From Astropecten irregularis (lineage: Eukaryota > Echinodermata > Asteroidea > Paxillosida > Astropectinidae), in NCBI GenBank assembly GCA_963971285.1, contig OZ020254.1:1860001-1924000 (forward strand): 64,000 bases of DNA, read 5' to 3'. Positions 11,601 through 20,600 of this stretch are shown piece by piece. The notes under the pieces were generated by a model. It searched no databases and was not told the DNA's origin. It saw only the letters and a program-made list of their open reading frames with translations. Numbering within the stretch: position 1 is the stretch's first letter; every line of letters begins with the position of its first letter. Position numbers and translations under genes: made by a program.

Positions 11601-14600
11601 TGCATTTGTTTGTTCTTGGGGAACTCATGTCCTCCCCTGTCACAACAACCGGACACTGCACAGTATTTACCAGGCATGTTCATTGCGATTATTTACGCCT
11701 GTTGTGTTTACGATGAACATTCGTGCACAAAAGCAATGACAACAAAATCAAGACACTTTTCCCGAGCCTGGTGAAGCGCGCCCTCTTGTGATTAACAATG
11801 GTTAGTCAAAAGTCTCCCATTGGTCATATTTTCGCCAATTTTCAGTCCCAATATGGTTAAATTCTACATGGTGATAGCCAAGATATGGCTGTATCATATA
11901 TTTTAATCTTGAAGTGATAGACAGTTTAATTTTAACATAATGATTCCCGACACAGTGTTGTGGGTTTTTTTCTGGGACACCCTAGTCCCTAGCTGATCTG
12001 GGTGTCTTCTTGACATGGAATGTAGTCTTTAATGAATCTACAGTTACATCGACGTATAGTAGATGCATTCTAAATCAGTATGAGTTCAGTAATACTCTAG
12101 CAATTTACATAACTGAATTTATCATATAGAACCCATTCTCACCAGTTGACCCACATCCTCGCCAAGCGGTACCGCATCGAAGCTACCATTGCGACAGAAC
12201 AGATGTACTGCAAAAAACAAAGGTATTCGAATCACACAAAAACCAATGACACAGTTCTATATTCAAGGAGAGGGCAGCATGTCGGTTCACTATTATGGTA
12301 TTTTAAAATATCATTGAATTTAGGCTTTATCGTCAACTGAGCTCGAACGTAGTGTATATATTTAACGCCCAGTGTTCCTGACGGATTCACTAATTTTTGC
12401 AGTTTCAGATTCAGACCACGATAAAAACACGCACTTTTAGGCCTATTAGGTAAATTCTAACAATATATGAATTAAATCATCAAATAACCACAAGGAAAAC
12501 TGACTGAATAAAGATGATTGACTATTGGGGTCAGCACCAACGTAGGGTTGAATGAGATCAGTTGGTAGAGCGCCTTTACGGTATTCAGAAGGTCGCCAGT
12601 TCGAATCCAGCTTCATCAATTTTTCTTTCGGTTCATCTTATATGAAATCGTGTAACTTGGTTGACATTAATCGAACACAGTAGTATTCGAGAAAAAAGGG
12701 AAAGCCCATCAGAATTGTTCATTTATGGCCTTTTGTTTCAGTCACATTTTACTTGAATGGTATAATAGTCGGTATAATAAGCTAACCTGTTGACACACAT
12801 CCCTCGCATACGTCATAGCCATCATAGCCCCAATCGGACTGGTTGTTGTGGCTGTAGTTTGAAGTGACGTCATTCCATGCCACCCCGCCTGCACATACAA
12901 ATCATAGTCAACGCCAATGCATTAGTATACAACCACATTTTAAATGTTGCCTTTCTAACATTTGTGAACAGTTCAAATCTTCAACAAAATCCAGGCCTTA
13001 AAGGTAATATCATACTTTGGTTTCTATCAAAGAAATACAGATTCACTGGCAAAAATATCAAGACAGATTCATTAACAGTCATCTGTGGAAATTTCAGTCT
13101 CGGCATACGGTGCCCACTTCTTGAGAAAACAGTGAAAGACAGCCACAGTATTTCTTAAGTTTTCCTCTTTTATTTTGGATCTTTTAAAAGATCAAAAAGA
13201 TTTCCAGTCTTTGTTTTACTAATTTCTGGATAAATACACCATTTCGGGCGGGAAAATATTAACGGTATGTTTCTACCACCACCATCTTGATACCCTGAAA
13301 GTTATACGTTAATCTGTGAACAATTCTGGTTTGGTTTCTTACCAAAGTATGATACTACCTTTAAACAAACAACCACAGCCCAACAAACACACCGACACCC
13401 CCAACATCAACTGACAAAAAAAAAAAATGCACACCCTCTAAACAGGCAAGAATCCCTACGCGGTGTCCCCAGGCCAATATACACACAATAGTCTGGGTTA
13501 TTTGATGATTATATTAATTGAAAAGCCGTATCCTCTTTGAGTGACGCCCATGTACCGTTCCCAGGTTGCAGTATTGCTGCGTGTATCAATGAAACGATCC
13601 TTGGGGTAAAGCGGTGCATGTATGCGTGGTTTCATGGTTTCTGACTGCCAAACGAACAACGATAATTGACTATTGGGGTCACCACCAACGTAGGGCTGGA
13701 TGGCTCAGTTGGTAGAGTGCCTATACGGTATTCAGGAGGTCGCCGGTTCGAATCCCGTTCCAGTCAATTTTTCTTTATTCACTTTTCAATAGTCCGGGGT
13801 TAGACAAGTACATACACAATCAATAACCAAGCAGGAGAGTTTGCCAGAAAGACAAGCAAGTCGTATTTCGATCCAGTACTATGTCATGTGCTACCCACCA
13901 ATGTTAAGGTCATCACTGAGCTCCGCAGTGATGTTTGATGACGTATCCATGACGTCATCTTCAACCGGTTGTCCTATGACACTGGCGAGGGGCAAACTGC
14001 AACACGTAAGTATCAGGAACGTGACGCTGTGCCAGTTAACTGTATATTTCTGAACAAATAACAAAAAATCATGTATAAGCTAATTTGTTTAAAATAAGAA
14101 TGAAGTTATTAAATATTAAGATAACAATGAAATAAAAACTTAGCCGATGCACGGGTATATTCTTTTGTGCACACTTTACTTAGTAAACAACCTATATTTA
14201 TTTATTTATTTATTTATTTATTTATTTGTAGCACCATTTATGCAATTTCTCAAATTGAAAACAAATTTCATAATTCGGACCCAAATTGAAGAAAGTTCCA
14301 AAAAGCACATTATTTCTTTAATCCTTGATCATTTGATTAAATAATCTGCACAGAAAACATCTCAACTCGTTAAAGGTACTGTACAGGATTGGTAACATAC
14401 CCAAACAGAAATGTTCATAGATTTACGTTTAACTTTCAGGGTGTGAAGATGGTTCTGGTAGAAACATTATAACCGTTAAAATATTTCAAGCTGAAATGTT
14501 TTTTTTTCCACAAATTAGTACAAACAACGACTGGAAACAGTTTTGATCTCGGGGTGAGATCAAAACTCCTGTGAATAGATTTGAAAATACCGTGAGCGTT

Positions 14601-17600
14601 TATCACTGTTTTCTACAGTTTCCAAAGATGACATGAGCTGAAAAATTTCACAGGTTTGTTTTTATTCCAAGACAATTCAAATTATGAACAGTCTGAAGTT
14701 GTTCTGTCACCTTTACCAATCCTGTATTGTACCTTTAAAGACTATACAACATTTAGTTCAGTCAATATACGGCCCGAGTGTATTGATTGACACCGATCAA
14801 CTTTTTTTTTTTACGCTGAAACAAACGTTTACCGTTTATAACCCTTTTCGAAACAACTACAAGAGTTTTGTTAGTAATGACTCGCGTCTGGTAAATATTT
14901 GCTCAATGTTGCTGCTCTTGTACTTACAATTCTTTAACGAATCATGATGATTGTAACTGAAGATTCCCAATAATTATACCGTTTGTAGATTTTGTCCAAT
15001 GGAACTGAATGATACACGTGTCAGATTTCAAAATGATAGATGGCACACATGGGTCCCATGTACGGTCAATTGACAATGATAATATACTTTTAGCTCGCTG
15101 ACATTTTCAAAAATCTCATTTCGAGGTACATGTAGCTAATAATTATCTATGGAGTCTTTGCATGTAACTATGGGCGTTTTCGAAACAGAGGCTCAGGCTC
15201 CGTTTCAGGCTCCGGCTCCATTTCGTGAATCCATTATCAAATAACGGTTATCAAAATAGAGGCTTTTGGCTGCGGTTCGGAAGTAGATTCTCTAGTATGA
15301 AAAGGAAAACAAAGATTCAGCTTCAATGAAAAACACCAACCTATATTTTCAGCATATGGATGTCAGAGCTGGAGCCTGAGCCTAAGCCTCCGTTTCGAAA
15401 ATGCCCTATGTCTCAATTATGTCTCTTTTTCTTTTCACACCAAACACAGGCAATGTACAATGTAATGACATTAGCAGGATAATTTGGCTACGGATTTAAT
15501 GATAGCCCTACGGTCAAGCCGTAGCCAGATAATTATGGACACGGTGTTACATGAGCTATCCTTTCGTCAAGGCCTTCGTGGCTTTGATGGCTGTAAACTG
15601 ATGATTGATTTATCGTTTTAAAAAGTAGATATCCATTTTGGATTTGGGTGTTTTTAAAGTAATTTCACAGTAATTTTTCCTTTTTATACAAAACATATGC
15701 GTGGAAGCACCAACAAAGTTAAAGGTATAATACATGATTGGTAAAGGTCACAGAACAGTACCCACACCTTGTCTAATCCAACATGTACATGAAATGATAA
15801 ACCTGTGAAATTTTGAGCTCAATTGGACATCAGTCACGAGAATATAGCGAAAACCGGCTCAATTTTTCTTATACCAAACATAAACAATGGTTTTGATCTT
15901 ACCCCGAGATCAAAACTGTTTTCAGTCTTTGTTTTACTAATCCTGGATAAATACACCATTTCGGGCGGAAATATGTTAACGGTATATGTTTCTACCATCA
16001 CCATCTTCATACCCTGAAAGTAATACGTAAATCTGTGAACATTTCTGTTTAGATATGTTACCAATCCTGTACCGAACCTTTAAAAGATCTCGATCTGTCA
16101 GCTATGATAGACAGATACAATAAAGTAAAAACCATAAGCCTTTCCTGAATACTTGCCAATTGACCATTTCATAAACTGTCCGACAACTAATGGACTTTCA
16201 TGTATTATTTTAATATAACGATTCTCATGCGTTGATGAGTGCTCTACATAATTATTTTATTGATATTTCGGTTTCGAAAGTATCTCTATGTTAGCAACTT
16301 GATGTAGCAATTTATCGCGATCAAACTCCGTCTGCGAGTTGACGTCAAGTTCGCCAACTTATTAACATTCTTGTGGCATTTTAATGCATCCCTTTATTAT
16401 CATCACTTCCCAGGTTGTCATGTGACACCTGGTAATTAAGACGTCAGAGCTGGTGCTATCAACCAGATTTCAAGATTTTCTTTTCACCCTTCAGTTTGAC
16501 GTTCACATTTCGTTCCGTCTAAAAGGTACAGTGCAGGATTGGTAACATATACCGGAACAGAAATGTTCACAGATTTAGGTACCTTATGAGGATGGTGCTG
16601 GTAGAAACGTACCGTAAAAATATCTCCGCCTGAAATGGTGTATTTATCCAGATTAGTAAAGCAAAGACCGAACACAGTTTTGATCTCAGGTAAGATCAAA
16701 ACCATTCTTTATATTTTATAAGAAACATTAAGTCGGGTTTTCGCTATTTTCTCGTGACTCAGATGTCCCATTGAGCTCAAATTTCCACAGGTATATCATA
16801 TCATGTACATGCTGGATCAGACAAAGTGTGAGTGCTGTTCTATGACATTTACCTATCACGTATTATACCTTTAAAGGTAGTACTTCAATGTTTGAGGACG
16901 TTGCTCTTTCGGAAATGGAGCATTCATACCAATAACCAATATAGTGTTCAAAGGCTATATCATAACACTTGTGGAAATTCCATCCCAACTAGCGTTAATT
17001 TTTTTCGAGAAAATGACGAACATCAAGTGTTTTAAATTTCAGCTGGTGAACTCAAAATAATCTGATGCGTTACTGGAAGACTTCAACGAGTATTTTCTTT
17101 TCGAAGATGAAATGTCAGACCGTAGTAACAACAGTAAGGTTTCACAAAGAAAAATTGACATTATTGTTTTTATGGACGTTTACGAAACGGGGGCTCAGGC
17201 TCCGGCTCCGGCTCAGGCTCAGGCTCCAGCTCTGACATCCATCATGCTGGAAATATAAGGTTGTGGTTTTTCATTGAAGCTGAAGCTCAGTTTTCCTTTT
17301 CAAACTATAGAGAATCTACTTCAGAATTTGCAGTCAAAAGCCTCTATTTTGATACCCGTTATTTTAAAATGGAATCACGAAATGGAGCCGGAGCCTGAGA
17401 CGGAGCCCGAGCCTCTGTTCCGTAAACGCCCTATGATTATGCTAATTCATAGGTCCTACTTATGGAAGTCAATACCAATAAGACCTAATACTGTAAACGG
17501 GAGTGCCCAGAAACCGGACATGCAAAGTCTCAACTGGATAGACATCGTATCATTTTCACTCTGAACATTGAAACAATTTCAGGGGATCAAAATGGTCAAC

Positions 17601-20600
17601 CTCATGTGGATTGTCAACAGCTCTCAGTACTATAGGTTAATCATGGAACATGTAGCGACTTTCTAGCCTGTAATGCACGTTCTATACATCATCATAGCAG
17701 AGGTATATATACAAATATAATTTATTAGGCCCTACAATTCGTCTGCATGAAATACATCCCCCACGAACGATTTGTTTAGGCTTTGCAACTATAAAGGCTC
17801 AAAACCTGGTATAAAAGCCATTCACAAACCGTCTGACTTCAACAATGGGCTTAGCATACAGGTATTCATATTGACATTATCAGTTGTTGACAGCGGAGAG
17901 AAATAATAAATAAAATCATAAAATATGTACTTCCTCCTTCCGCGTTTGCAACTCGAATACAGTCCATGTTAAAGGTATGATACTGTGGTTTAAAGGTAAA
18001 ATCATACTTTGGATTTTGTCAAAGAAATTCAGTTTCGTGGGCATAAATATCAAGGAAGATACATCAACAGTCATCTGTAAAATTCCCAGTCCAATACGGT
18101 GCCACTTTTTGAGAAAACAGTAAAAAAAAAACGCCCCCGGTATTTTTGTTAACATCTTTTCAGCGTTATTTTTGATATTTTGAAGATGAAAATGTATTAT
18201 TTTTGGTCATTTGTTTTACTCTTTTCTTGATTTTAAATGCAGCATTTCAAAGGCAGAAAAACTTAAACGGTATGTTTCTATCACCACCTATACTGTGTGA
18301 ATCTGTATGGTAGTACCTTTAATGTTTATCGAGCTGCACTTCAAATGTCCATGTCAATTTGGGAATAGAAATTGTACACAATAAGGCAAAGTTGGTTGTT
18401 TTATTATTGAATTATATAGAAATATTTACCAGTATTGAGCTGAGTGATGAATTTATGCTTGCAAGATGTATGAAAAACATTCTTCGTCTTTTTCAAAGGG
18501 AATTTAAGAGAATTTATGGTTTGTAAGAATTTGCAAGAAACCGAAACATGGCCTAGGTGTGTGACATTTTCTTTTACATCAAGTAAACAAATATTTACCC
18601 AACCGTGTTTCAATAAAGAAAAAGAATGGGATATTATCAACCTCCAAGTGTATGTATTTCTCATTTTTCAATCATTTCCTGTTCAGAAATAACAAATTGT
18701 GTCAGAGTTCATTTCACTTGTACGAACCCCGTTCTAGCATGGCCTGCTAAGGCTAGGTACACCTAGGATCATCCTAAACAAAAATGTGCACGTTCGTATA
18801 GTGTGTTTAATTTCAATTTTTACAATCAATATAGCTCACTATTTCAGAAATATTCAGATAGCGGTTTATTTTTATAATACATGTAACATCATTTCAGACG
18901 GAACTTTTCACCACAAGATTGTTATCAATATCAACTTCATAAACAGTTCTCACAATAAAAAACTTAACTGAACAATCGTAATAACATGCTATTCGGCGCC
19001 GCACCTTTAAATAGGCTGTTGACATGAAACCAGCACCCTGCACATACCTCGTGAACCTACCCGTGTTTTTATGAGAGGAAATAGAACACGGAAACGAAAA
19101 CAGTGTTTTCATAAAAATGTTCAACCGACAGGTGATGGCAGGCGAGTTTGTCTGATTTACCGCAAAAGTGTCATTGTTGCACAGCGGGTGTCCAGCGGTG
19201 TCCCGCCATTATATGACATTTTGCCTCCTAGGTTCCAGACATTTTAAAGTCAGACAGTGGGTTCCAATACCCAATAATGCAAAAGGCACTCTTTTAAGTT
19301 CAACTCACCAATTATGACAGAGAAAGTCTGAATAAAAAGAGACCGAAAAAGGAATAAAAAACAAACATAATATACAAAACTCGTGCTACATTTCCTTTTA
19401 ACCTCTGTAGACCCTCTAATTTTTTTCTTCCTTAACAGACTGACACGTTTTAGTACAGGGGAGTTGCACAAAATGTTGGTGACTTCAAATGTCTCCGTGA
19501 GGACAAAAATTAGGTCGATACCAATCCATTATAAAGCCCTAATAATTATGGTGCGTCCCCTAAGCGATATTTTTTTCGTAAAACTGTCGCCTTAAACTTG
19601 ATTAAAGTGATTAGTTGAGTCGTTGACCTGTTTCCTGCCAGTAGTGGTTTATTTTGCCCAATAAGTACAATCAAAATCTTGTTCCGGGTAGTAGTGAGAA
19701 AAGGCAGTATTTCCTTTATAAAGGTACAATACATGATTGGTAAAGGTCACAGAACAGCACTCAGACTTTGTCTAATCCAGAGTGTACATGAAATGATGAA
19801 CCTGTGAAAATGTGAGCTCAATCGGACATCTGAGTCACGAGATAATAGCGAAAACCTGACTCAATTGTTCTTATAAAACACAGTTTTGATCTTACTCCGA
19901 GATCAAAACTGTTTTTGGTCGTTGTTTTACCAATTTCTGGATAAATATACCATTTTAGGCGGAAAGAAATTAACGGTATGTTTCTACCACTACCATCGTC
20001 ATACACTGTTAGTTATACGTTAATCTATGAACATTTCTATTTTGGTTTCTTACCAAAGTATGATACTACCTTTAAAGAAAGAAAAAGTGTGCAGCGATTC
20101 GACCAACATTTTACCCCGAGGACAAACGAGCGATATCGGCAAAATGACAACATACTCAGACATTATCGGTTTACCTCAAATTCCCAGATCCAATTTGAAC
20201 GTAATCTCATTTATTGATTATTATCAAATGACATAAATCTCAGGTTTTATGATTTACAATCCCGATGGCTGCCCTTGAGAGACAAGATGTTCGATCATCT
20301 CTGAAAGATTTCGCAGCTTGAAGAATTATGTTGCAACTGGTAATTATTGAGAATTGTAGAAGCTGACATCATTATTCACCCTAACCAATAAAGTCACATG
20401 TAAAGGTCATTTTGTCTACACTTTAACTTCAAGGAATGAACGCTGTGTTATGAGTGCAGCTCTGCAAAACATTACTAACAAAAGGCACGTAGGCTGATTA
20501 TTTGGTGCAGACGAAGGTGCGCTATAGACCTTATTCACTATATGCATCCATCCTGCATTCGAAGGAGTGCCATCAAACCAATTGGCTTGGATTCAAAATA

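Noticed and set aside
11452-11661. 69-codon minus frame inside the fold-back element
   Set aside because: Some charged, domain-like pattern, but no transposase motif and no support; left as element interior.
12541-12620. Possible tRNA gene
   Set aside because: A and B boxes are present but the arms pair poorly, the unit recurs at 13577 and 53041 with shared flanks, so it is a SINE head.
17274-17564. 96-codon frame with an EPEPETEPEP run
   Set aside because: The repeat is the translated hexamer end of a family F transposon, not a protein domain.
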